A stretch of DNA of 5,085 nucleotides from Acidobacteriota bacterium (lineage in GTDB: Bacteria > Acidobacteriota > Terriglobia > Terriglobales > Acidobacteriaceae). Each line of letters opens with the position of its first letter. Within the stretch, counting starts at the first letter, position 1. The stretch is from contig JAJZDO010000747.1 of the NCBI GenBank assembly GCA_021805955.1, forward strand, positions 1-5,085, in the 5' to 3' direction. The notes beneath the pieces were generated by a model. That model was not told the origin of the DNA and did no database searches. It saw only the letters and a program-made list of their open reading frames with translations. The position numbers and the translations under genes were made by a program. Positions 1-5,085 of the stretch are shown piece after piece.

Positions 1-118
1 ATTCTGAACCCTTCGGCTACGCTCAGGGCAGGCTCCGCGCAGCGGAGTGAAGAATCCAGACGATATGCGCCTGGTCATTGCCGCCGTCACCCTCTGGATT
101 CTTCGCTTCGCTCAGAAT
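1..118. repeat. Composite hairpin-rich dispersed intergenic repeat, left end cut by the window
   Basis: This stretch is a nest of inverted repeats. Arms 41-60 and 93-112 are complementary at 18 of 20 positions, with a perfect 12-bp core (49-60 against 93-104) and a 32-nt loop. Inside the left part, CTCCGC (33-38) and GCGGAG (42-47) form a perfect 6-bp stem with a 3-nt loop. CCCT (9-12) pairs with AGGG (25-28). ATTCTG (1-6) is complementary to CAGAAT (113-118), so the whole unit may be one large inverted repeat with an insertion in its left arm. The right arm, GGATTCTTCGCTTCGCTCAG at 97-116, matches a sequence I recall as a common dispersed intergenic repeat in Acidobacteria and some other phyla. 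It lies downstream of the minus-strand gene and could act as a transcription barrier or be a MITE/REP-like element. No coding potential is credible here. Confidence 0.6.
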
Positions 119-135
119 GACTCCTTCCATTTCGA

Positions 136-150
136 TTACAGTATCTGTAA
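136..150. repeat. Short perfect inverted repeat downstream of the left VWFA-like gene
   Basis: TTACAG-TAT-CTGTAA is a perfect 6-bp inverted repeat with a 3-nt centre. It is about 70 nt past the stop of the left VWFA-like gene. It is AT-rich and lacks a T-tract on either strand, so it is a poor intrinsic terminator; it could be a small operator-like dyad or chance. A second small hairpin, GGCT-CGGG-AGCC at 189-200, lies nearer the stop codon and also lacks a T-tract. Nothing else is recognisable between the end of the left repeat and the gene. Confidence 0.3.
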
Positions 151-220
151 ATTCGCTCTAATCCTGGACCTGGTTCATCTCGGTGAATGGCTCGGGAGCC
201 GATCTTTGTGGCGCGGCGGA

Positions 221-2137
221 CTACTTCTTTCGGCGTCGGCTGGGAGAAGGCGCATTGCTCTCTGCGGCGTCCGCGCCATAGACGAGGAAGGGTGCGTCTT
301 CTCCGTAATTGTGCTCAATGCCAGGGCCTTTCAGCGTTAACACGACAGCATACTTCCCATTCGCCAATTCGAGTTTTGGATCGCCAAGTTGAAATGCAGT
401 GGTGGCGACAAAACTTCCATCCTCCGCAGTCAGCCAGTGGATTGGCTCTTCCGCCAGCTTGGTGCCTGCTTCGTTGAAAATCAGAAAGCTTCCCTCCCAG
501 TCCTTGGAGGGACGGCCCGCAAGTTTTCCCACCGGGGTGATGCGGACCAGCGTCCAGACTATGTCCTCCGGAGAAAAGAAATGGCTGGGATTGAGCTGCA
601 GATCGCAGTTGCCTGCCCTGAGATAATCGACCCTCTGGGGCTGACCGGAGGCAGTAGGCTGCTCAGGTGAGAACACACATGCTTTGCCGAGAACCAGCGA
701 ACTAATTCTGACAGTTTCATGGGGATTTGTGGGAACGACGGTGAAAGCAGTGGAGACTCCAGCCGTTATTTTCCCGGTTTCGTCCGCAGCAGCCACATTC
801 AGTCGATAGGCCCCCGGGGCCACGTTCACGGCGGTATTCCACACCGGTTCTGGGGAAGTCCACGCCAGGCGGCCGACGACAGTCGTCAACGTATATCCAA
901 TGCTGGTTTGCCGCAACTGCTGCGCCATCTCGAGCTGAGGAGGGGGCGGAGTGTCTTTGGTCCAAAACAGCCCGGTGCTGATGAGTTGCGTTCCGGTCTT
1001 GCCGTCGGGATGGGGAAAGTACTCCATCTGAGTGGCGAGTTGGAGCGGCGCGGATGGGTCGGAAGACGGGTTCTCGAGAGCTTTCCGCAGAGCGGGAGAG
1101 CCTTTGGCGAGTTCCTGCAGTTGGGCCAGGTCGGGCGCTATGTAATAGGTTGGGGCATTCACAATCATTCCCCGCCGTCCCGGCGTAAGCGAAACGGCAT
1201 GGGCCTGTCCATCCATCTGCTTTAGGTCGAGGTGGATATCTATATCGTAGGCGGACATGCCATCCTGCTGAATCTCACTGAGGGTATCGGCGGCAAAATT
1301 GGAGATCCAGCCTTCCAGATGATTGTCCCTGGTCAGCAGCATCCAAGGGCCAAAGCCAAGCGTGTAGTAGAAGGGAAACAATCCCCGCAGCCGGCCGATT
1401 TCCTGGAAGCTATCCGCGGCATAAATCACGGCGCCGGAGCTGCGGGCGGCAAACGCGACATCGTGGGCTTCAAAATTTTCATAGACCACTGTGGCACCAT
1501 CAAAAACCACCTCATGAAAAATATCTCCCAGCGACATGACAACGCGACGGCCTGGGAGGTCGCGCATATTGGCAATGGCGAGCGAAGCTGTCAGGCGCCA
1601 GCTATCGAGGTCTGTATCGGCAGGATTTTCGCTGCGAATCCTCTCCAGTTCGGAAATAATGGTGGTCATGTCGCGCGTATAGGGAGTCTGGTCGCCGCCA
1701 TCATCCAGGATGGAAATGTTCCAGCCTAACTCCGGCTTCGCTTTCAAACTGGCGATTGCATCGTTGATCGCGTCGACGCGGTACTGAGGTCCGTCAAACG
1801 GAAGGATCATCAGCAGGTTGAGTGAGTCTTCCGGATGCCGAGTTTTCGGGTTGACGGTTTGGTCCCATGGTCGAGAAAGCTGAAAGCTGTGCGGCTTGCC
1901 ATCGACATCCAGGGTCAGATCGGAAGCTTGCAAGTCTTTGACGGGCGATGTATTGCTGAGGTTGAAGACATTGATGGGGATGTGCACCGTCTGCGCCTGT
2001 TGAATGAACTGCGGCAACAGCGGCTGAGGGGTGGGAGCCTGGGCATATCCCTGGCCACAGAGTAGCCCCGCAGTGACCACTCCGCTGGCCATCCAAGTGA
2101 ACCGCGCTGTCCAGTCCTGCCCATGCTTACGTTTCAA
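221..2137 (-). CDS. Secreted VWFA-like protein (acidobacterial VWFA-related type), left paralog
   Basis: The specific function is unknown; this is an exported protein with a von Willebrand factor A-like fold. Residues 1-34 form a signal peptide (KRK, hydrophobic stretch, AQA cleavage site). Residues 49-82 are a beta-rich segment ending DVDGKP. Residues about 106-242 alternate strands and helices as in VWA domains: LNLLMILP, NISILDD, RDLPGRRVV followed by SLGD, and GAVIYAAD. The first metal-site motif DxSxS is absent (PFDGP instead), so metal binding is doubtful. Residues 441-452 (PGAYRLNV) look like a beta-sandwich strand. The C-terminal region (477-622) holds the only two cysteines of the mature protein (487, 511), a likely disulfide. 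The tail is basic (RRRKK).

Start: TTG at 2137 is chosen because GGGGAG lies 7 nt upstream and the N-terminus then aligns with the neighbouring paralog. An in-frame GTG-ATG at 2161/2158 would add 7-8 residues but has no good ribosome site. The call as a gene is firm; the exact start is moderately sure. Confidence 0.85.
   Translation of the reverse strand: MKRKHGQDWTARFTWMASGVVTAGLLCGQGYAQAPTPQPLLPQFIQQAQTVHIPINVFNLSNTSPVKDLQASDLTLDVDGKPHSFQLSRPWDQTVNPKTRHPEDSLNLLMILPFDGPQYRVDAINDAIASLKAKPELGWNISILDDGGDQTPYTRDMTTIISELERIRSENPADTDLDSWRLTASLAIANMRDLPGRRVVMSLGDIFHEVVFDGATVVYENFEAHDVAFAARSSGAVIYAADSFQEIGRLRGLFPFYYTLGFGPWMLLTRDNHLEGWISNFAADTLSEIQQDGMSAYDIDIHLDLKQMDGQAHAVSLTPGRRGMIVNAPTYYIAPDLAQLQELAKGSPALRKALENPSSDPSAPLQLATQMEYFPHPDGKTGTQLISTGLFWTKDTPPPPQLEMAQQLRQTSIGYTLTTVVGRLAWTSPEPVWNTAVNVAPGAYRLNVAAADETGKITAGVSTAFTVVPTNPHETVRISSLVLGKACVFSPEQPTASGQPQRVDYLRAGNCDLQLNPSHFFSPEDIVWTLVRITPVGKLAGRPSKDWEGSFLIFNEAGTKLAEEPIHWLTAEDGSFVATTAFQLGDPKLELANGKYAVVLTLKGPGIEHNYGEDAPFLVYGADAAESNAPSPSRRRKK
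914..1054 (-). repeat. Near-identical block shared with the paralog (copy 1)
   Basis: This segment encodes residues 362-408 of the left VWFA-like protein. It is a direct repeat of 3102-3242 at a constant offset of 2188 bp. The DNA differs at 10 of 141 positions (917, 923, 932, 934, 992, 995, 1004, 1016, 1022, 1031), all synonymous, so the 47 encoded residues are identical. Positions 935-991 (57 bp) have no difference at all. The block includes the motifs EYFPHPDGKTG and FWTKDTPPPPQ. Confidence 0.9.
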
Positions 2138-2144
2138 GCACACA

Positions 2145-2150
2145 CTCCCC
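2145..2150 (-). promoter_or_regulatory. Ribosome binding site GGGGAG that decides a TTG start
   Basis: On the minus strand GGGGAG is followed by 7 nt and then TTG-AAA-CGT. The same GGGGAGT string precedes the GTG start of the paralog with a 6-nt spacer. The site would fall inside the coding region if translation began at the upstream GTG/ATG (2161/2158), which argues for the shorter protein. Confidence 0.65.
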
Positions 2151-2231
2151 AAATGCATCACGCTATCGCCAGCCCAGTGTTTCCCAACAATCGATTCTAC
2201 AAAAGCGGCCCAGTTTCACATCTCTACAATC

Positions 2232-2253
2232 GCCGACCTTCCAGTGTAGGCCG
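2232..2253 (-). promoter_or_regulatory. Conserved leader element upstream of the left paralog (copy 1)
   Basis: On the minus strand the core CGGCCTACACTGGAAGGT (2253-2236) is followed by C-GGC. It recurs upstream of the paralog with one mismatch over 22 bp. In both cases exactly 85 nt separate the 18-bp core from the GGGGAG ribosome site. The element has imperfect dyad symmetry: GCCTAC, 8 nt, then GTCGGC or GTTGGC. It could be a regulator binding site or part of a promoter (GGAAGG loosely resembles the GGAAC core of ECF sigma -35 elements), or a structured RNA leader. A TTGACG overlaps its upstream edge here but has no matching -10 and is not conserved in the other copy. Confidence 0.5.
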
Positions 2254-2315
2254 TCAACCCCTCAATTAGATGTCTGTTTTGGCAGAAGGTAATCGAACGA
2301 TTGAATGGATTGTCG

Positions 2316-2325
2316 CGAATATTCG
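2316..2325. other. 10-bp perfect palindrome in the gap between the paralogs
   Basis: CGAATATTCG is a perfect palindrome lying between the stem-loop that follows the right paralog and the conserved leader element of the left paralog. Nearby, AATCG-AA-CGATT (2291-2302) is a second small inverted repeat. Either could be an operator half of an unknown regulator, but ones this short also arise by chance. I find no coding sequence in this gap. Confidence 0.2.
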
Positions 2326-2370
2326 TCCAAGAGCAGTCTTTTGCATACGGATTACCGAGATCGCAAGTAT

Positions 2371-2400
2371 AGAGGTTCGCCGTAGAATGGCCAACTCTCT
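2371..2400 (-). terminator. Stem-loop just after the right paralog, possible weak terminator
   Basis: On the minus strand, 17 nt past the TAA stop, AGAG-(A)-GTT-G-GCC pairs with GGC-G-AAC-CTCT around the 7-nt loop ATTCTAC. That gives ten base pairs interrupted by one bulge and one G-G mismatch. The sequence after it (ATACTTGCG) has no T-tract, so classical intrinsic termination is unlikely. It may instead slow 3' exonuclease decay or support Rho-dependent ending before the left paralog's own leader. Confidence 0.3.
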
Positions 2401-2417
2401 TTCTCTGAAAATTCGAC

Positions 2418-4382
2418 TTAACGGTGCCCGTGCTGAGAAGGCGAACCTTCCGCGCTTCCGCCTGCGCCGTAAAGGAGGAAAGGCGCATCTTCCTCGTAGT
2501 CGGGTTCAATGCCGGGGCCTTTCAGTTTCAGCAGAACGGCATAGGCTCCATCCACCAATTTCAGCTTGGGATTGTCCAGTGGGAACGCCGTGGTGCCTAC
2601 CAGGCTGCCATCGCTTGCGGCCAGCCAGCGGATGGGTACTTCCGCCAGCTTGGCACCTTGGATGTTGACCATGAGGAAGCTGCCTTTCCATTCCTTGGAA
2701 GGATGGCCGGCCAGCTTGCCGACCGGGGTGATGCGGACCAGCGTCCAGACGATGTCTTGTGGAGAAAAGAAATGGCTGGGATCGAGCTGCACCGTGCAGT
2801 TGCCTGCGCGAAGGTAATCGATGGCGTGGGGTTGTGCTTCGGTTTCAGCCGGGGGCGAGAATGCACACGCTTTGCCGATGACCAGTGAGCTGATCCGGAC
2901 ACTTTCATCGGGGCCGGCAGAAGCAACGGTGAAGTTCGTGGCTAGTCCAGCCGTGATTTTTCCGGTTACGGCGGCTGCGGCCACCCGCAGTTTGTATGTC
3001 CCTGGGAACACGTCCATGGCCGTATTCCACACCGGTCCGGCGAACGACCACTCCATTCGGCCGACGAGGGTACCGATCATGAACCCGGTGTCGATCTGCT
3101 CCAATTGCTGGGCCATCTCCAACTGAGGAGGGGGCGGAGTGTCTTTGGTCCAAAACAGCCCGGTGCTGATGAGTTGCGTGCCCGTCTTGCCATCGGGATG
3201 GGGGAAGTATTCCATCTGCGTGGCGAGTTGGAGCGGCGCGGAAGCATCGGATGGCGGATGTTGCAGAGCCTGCCGCACGGACTCCGAAACTCTGGAGAGA
3301 TCCTGCAGTTGGGCGAGGCTGGGCGCGATGTAATAGGCTGGGGCATCCACAATAGAATTTTGCCGCCGCGTTGTGATAGACAGAAGATGCGGCAATCCAT
3401 CCATCTGCTTCGGCTCCAGAGTCAGATCCAAATCGTACGCAGCCATGCCGTCAAGGTGGATCTGCCGCAGGGTGTCGGAGGCAGAACTGGTAAGCCAGCC
3501 TGCCAGCTGGCCATTCTGGGACAGCAGCATCCAGGGGCCAGAGCCGACGGTGGAGTAATGCGGATACACCAGCCGAACGATGTCGATTTCGTGGGCGCTT
3601 TCGGCGGCATAGATCACGGCGCCAACATTGCGGGCCGCCGTGGACACATCGGTCGCTTCAAAATCGTCATAGACGGGGTTCCCGCCTTGATATATCACTT
3701 CATGGAAGATATCCCCGAGCGACAGGACGACACGGCGTCCGGGCAGATCGCGCATGCTGGCAATGGCCAGGATAGCGGTGCTGCGCCAGGTTTCGAGATC
3801 GGTGGGGACGGGCCTTTCCGCGCCGATCTTTTCCAGTTCGGCGATGACCCGTGGCAGTTGGCGGGTATATGCGGTCTGATTGCCGCTGTCATCGAGGATG
3901 GAAATGTTCCAGCCGGACGGGGGTGCTGTCTTCAGAGCTGCGACCGCCTCGTTGATGGCATAGTTCCGATTCAGCGGCGAAGCCAGAGGGACGATGATCA
4001 GCAGGTTTGGCCGGTCCCCGGTTGGAGCTGGAGATTCCTTCGTAAGCTGACCGGCAGATGTGCCTGCGGATAGGCCGGTCGCTTGAGTTGCCCCGGGGTT
4101 GACGGGGCGGCTCCATGGGCGGGAAAGCTGGAAGTCGCGCGGTTTCTTATCCACAGCCAGGGTGAGGTCGGATGGCTGCAGATCTGCGATGGGCGAAGTA
4201 TCGATCTGGCTGAAAACCTGGATGGGCAGGTGCAGCGTCTGCGCCTGCTGAACCAACTGCGGAGCTGCTTCTATAGGCGGAGCGGTCTGGGCCGCCACTT
4301 GCATGTGGACCGACCCTGCAACGATGATTCCGCTGGCGGCGATCGAATACGCTGCCCATTTCTGCCGAATCTTCCCAGTCAC
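2418..4382 (-). CDS. Secreted VWFA-like protein (acidobacterial VWFA-related type), right paralog
   Basis: This is a tandem paralog of the left gene and equally of unknown function. Residues 1 to about 33 form a signal peptide (basic start, hydrophobic run, VAAQT-AP region). Residues 49-81 match the beta-rich N-terminal segment. A 97-124 linker rich in T, A, G, S and P is about 20 residues longer than in the left protein. The VWA-like core spans about 125-260 (PNLLIIVP, NISILDD, RDLPGRRVV, SLGDIFHE, GAVIYAAE). In place of DxSxS it reads PLASP, lacking the aspartate, so a normal metal site looks lost. Residues 381-427 are identical to the left protein. PGTYKLRV (460-467) suggests a beta-sandwich. 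The C-terminal domain (496-640) carries the only two cysteines, 506 and 529.

The start is GTG at 4382, with GGGGAG 6 nt upstream and an in-frame TGA immediately before it, so no earlier start is possible. It is divergent from the peptidase gene. Confidence 0.88.
   Translation of the reverse strand: MTGKIRQKWAAYSIAASGIIVAGSVHMQVAAQTAPPIEAAPQLVQQAQTLHLPIQVFSQIDTSPIADLQPSDLTLAVDKKPRDFQLSRPWSRPVNPGATQATGLSAGTSAGQLTKESPAPTGDRPNLLIIVPLASPLNRNYAINEAVAALKTAPPSGWNISILDDSGNQTAYTRQLPRVIAELEKIGAERPVPTDLETWRSTAILAIASMRDLPGRRVVLSLGDIFHEVIYQGGNPVYDDFEATDVSTAARNVGAVIYAAESAHEIDIVRLVYPHYSTVGSGPWMLLSQNGQLAGWLTSSASDTLRQIHLDGMAAYDLDLTLEPKQMDGLPHLLSITTRRQNSIVDAPAYYIAPSLAQLQDLSRVSESVRQALQHPPSDASAPLQLATQMEYFPHPDGKTGTQLISTGLFWTKDTPPPPQLEMAQQLEQIDTGFMIGTLVGRMEWSFAGPVWNTAMDVFPGTYKLRVAAAAVTGKITAGLATNFTVASAGPDESVRISSLVIGKACAFSPPAETEAQPHAIDYLRAGNCTVQLDPSHFFSPQDIVWTLVRITPVGKLAGHPSKEWKGSFLMVNIQGAKLAEVPIRWLAASDGSLVGTTAFPLDNPKLKLVDGAYAVLLKLKGPGIEPDYEEDAPFLLYGAGGSAEGSPSQHGHR
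3102..3242 (-). repeat. Near-identical block shared with the paralog (copy 2)
   Basis: This segment encodes residues 381-427 of the right VWFA-like protein and pairs with 914-1054. The stretch 3123-3179 is the 57-bp identical run. Identity ends sharply at the serine codon on the upstream side (3242), beyond which the two genes differ at amino-acid level. Confidence 0.9.
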
Positions 4383-4388
4383 TCAATA

Positions 4389-4394
4389 CTCCCC
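4389..4394 (-). promoter_or_regulatory. Ribosome binding site GGGGAG for a GTG start
   Basis: On the minus strand GGGGAG is followed by TATTGA and then GTG-ACT-GGG. The TGA in the spacer is in frame and closes off any upstream start. A TACAAT, five of six matches to a -10 box, sits just upstream (4400-4405) but would put transcription start almost at the ribosome site and lacks a convincing -35. Confidence 0.65.
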
Positions 4395-4475
4395 GAAGAA
4401 TTGTACGCTGTCGGCTTGTGAGAATCTCTGGCCGACGGATTCTGGGCAGCAGCGCCGGACTTACGGGCCGCAAAA

Positions 4476-4497
4476 GCCAACCTTCCAGTGTAGGCCG
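4476..4497 (-). promoter_or_regulatory. Conserved leader element upstream of the right paralog (copy 2)
   Basis: On the minus strand the 18-bp core (4497-4480) is identical to that before the left paralog, then T-GGC instead of C-GGC. The 85-nt spacing to GGGGAG is the same. Here the element lies between divergent genes, 38 nt from the peptidase start codon, so anything that binds it could affect both directions. Confidence 0.5.
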
Positions 4498-4524
4498 CCG
4501 ATTCCTCTATGCCGATTCCTCTAT
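4497..4524. repeat. Perfect 14-bp tandem duplication in the divergent region
   Basis: GCCGATTCCTCTAT occurs twice, head to tail, with no mismatch (4497-4510 and 4511-4524). It abuts the conserved leader element and lies immediately before the peptidase gene. The second copy ends in TATATT (4522-4527), which resembles a -10 box placed 8 nt before ATG 4536; that would give an almost leaderless peptidase transcript. No good -35 is visible. Two exact copies point to a recent slippage event. Confidence 0.75.
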
Positions 4525-4535
4525 ATTGGATGTGA

Positions 4536-5085
4536 ATGCGACTGATGACGAAACTGACCCCGCCCGTTGCCCGCAAGGACCCACACACGCTTTCCCTCCA
4601 CGGCCATGTTTTGCAGGACGATTACGGATGGCTGCGGGAAAAAGAAAGCCCTGAGACGCTCGAATATCTGGCAGCGGAGAATGCCTACACCGCAGCGGTG
4701 ATGGAGCCGCTGCAGCCGCCGATCGACACGCTGTATGCGGAGATGCTGAGTCATATCCAGCAGACGGATGTTTCGGTGCCGTATCGCGAGGGGCGATTCG
4801 ATTACTATGCGCGTACCGTGGAGGGGGAACAGTATCCCATCTACTGCCGCGTTCCGGCGGAGGCGGGTTCGGCCTCGCGCTCGCTTCCTCCCGCAGAGGG
4901 ATTTGCGGACGAAGAAGTGCTGCTGAATGTGAATCGGCTGGCGGAGGGGCAGGCGTTCATGTCCATTGGCGCGTCGGTGGTCAGCGACGATGGAAACTGG
5001 CTGGCGTACACAACCGACAACACGGGCTTTCGCCAGTACACGTTGCACGTGAAGAATCTTGTAACGGGGGGGGTCAGTTTCGTCA
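4536..5085 (+). CDS. ptrB: Oligopeptidase B (protease II, S9A family), N-terminal part, cut by window end
   Basis: Oligopeptidase B is a cytoplasmic serine peptidase that cleaves short peptides after Arg or Lys. About 183 codons are present. The family is usually near 700 residues, so this is the N-terminal quarter, covering the start of the beta-propeller; the catalytic Ser, Asp and His lie beyond the window. The recognisable family pattern is PPVARKDPH (residues 9-17), LHG, DDYGWLRE (28-35), LAAENAYT (45-52), then LLNVNRLAEG and SDDGNWLAYTTDNTGFRQYTL, matching the DxxxxAYxxDxxGxRxY style of propeller blade 1. There is no signal peptide, as expected.

Start: an in-frame TGA (4533) directly precedes ATG 4536, which has a GGA 5 nt upstream. 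ATG 4545, giving MTKLTPPVA, is an equally family-like alternative with poorer spacing. It is transcribed away from the two VWFA-like genes. An 8-G run at 5066-5073 is a possible frameshift-prone or error-prone site, but the frame stays open. Confidence 0.88.
   Translation, partial: MRLMTKLTPPVARKDPHTLSLHGHVLQDDYGWLREKESPETLEYLAAENAYTAAVMEPLQPPIDTLYAEMLSHIQQTDVSVPYREGRFDYYARTVEGEQYPIYCRVPAEAGSASRSLPPAEGFADEEVLLNVNRLAEGQAFMSIGASVVSDDGNWLAYTTDNTGFRQYTLHVKNLVTGGVSFV

Noticed and set aside
2032..2137. Possible lipoprotein signal in the left paralog (GLLC in the hydrophobic stretch)
   Set aside because: The residue before the cysteine is Leu rather than Gly, Ala or Ser, an AQA signal-peptidase I site follows, and the paralog has no cysteine there.
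2252..2257. TTGACG as a -35 box for the left paralog
   Set aside because: No -10-like hexamer lies 16-18 nt downstream, and the paralog lacks this sequence at the equivalent position.
2254..2417. Possible small RNA or tRNA in the gap between the paralogs
   Set aside because: I could not fold a cloverleaf or find a promoter-terminator pair; only short, imperfect inverted repeats are present.
2216..2509. Minus-strand open frame covering the gap between the paralogs
   Set aside because: It overlaps the end of the right paralog in another frame, crosses the stem-loop and conserved leader element, and shows no family resemblance or ribosome site.
914..3242. Pair of near-identical blocks as ends of a mobile element
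   Set aside because: The blocks are homologous coding segments in the same register of two paralogous genes, with homology continuing on both sides, and there is no transposase or terminal structure.
3105..4073. Long plus-strand open frame (322 codons) across the right VWFA-like gene
   Set aside because: It lies fully antisense to a well-supported gene, has no ribosome site or recognisable motif, and is rich in residues produced by complementary GC-rich codons. Similar antisense frames at 719-1225 and 1232-1729 have the same explanation.
4521..5048. Minus-strand 175-codon open frame opposite the peptidase gene
   Set aside because: The plus strand gives a clear oligopeptidase B sequence over the same bases; the antisense product is Arg/His-rich and unrecognisable.

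Overview
The window most likely comes from an acidobacterium (Acidobacteriota, probably class Terriglobia). The two large genes look like the VWFA-related proteins typical of that phylum: a secreted protein, an N-terminal segment ending in a D(V/D)DxKP-type turn, then a VWA-like fold with the RDLPGRR-VV-SLGD strand. The left end also carries a dispersed intergenic repeat of the 'GGATTCTTCGCTTCGCTCAG' type, which I recall from acidobacterial and some other genomes. Base composition is moderately GC-rich. The assignment rests on protein style and recollection, not on a search.

Layout, left to right. Positions 1-118 hold a composite, hairpin-rich intergenic repeat cut by the window edge, followed by about 100 nt of plain intergenic DNA. 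Positions 221-2137 (minus) encode a 638-residue secreted VWFA-like protein. A 280-nt gap follows, containing a stem-loop after the next gene, a 10-bp palindrome, and the leader of the first gene. Positions 2418-4382 (minus) encode a 654-residue tandem paralog in the same orientation. A 153-nt divergent region follows, with a 14-bp tandem duplication and a leader motif. From 4536 (plus) to the window edge runs the N-terminal quarter of an oligopeptidase B (protease II, family S9A).

The paralogs are the interesting part. They are roughly 60-70% identical by eye, yet share a 47-residue block with no amino-acid difference, inside which 57 bp are identical at the DNA level. Their leaders have diverged in sequence but keep one 22-bp element (one mismatch) exactly 85 nt before an identical GGGGAG Shine-Dalgarno sequence. 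This arrangement also resolves the starts: the left gene most likely begins at a TTG (2137) and the right gene at a GTG (4382).

How the genes work together is not evident. The two secreted proteins are presumably exported and may share regulation. The cytoplasmic peptidase is divergently transcribed and may simply be a neighbour. I see no RNA gene, CRISPR array, insertion sequence or phage gene, and nothing that amounts to a clearly new multi-gene system.
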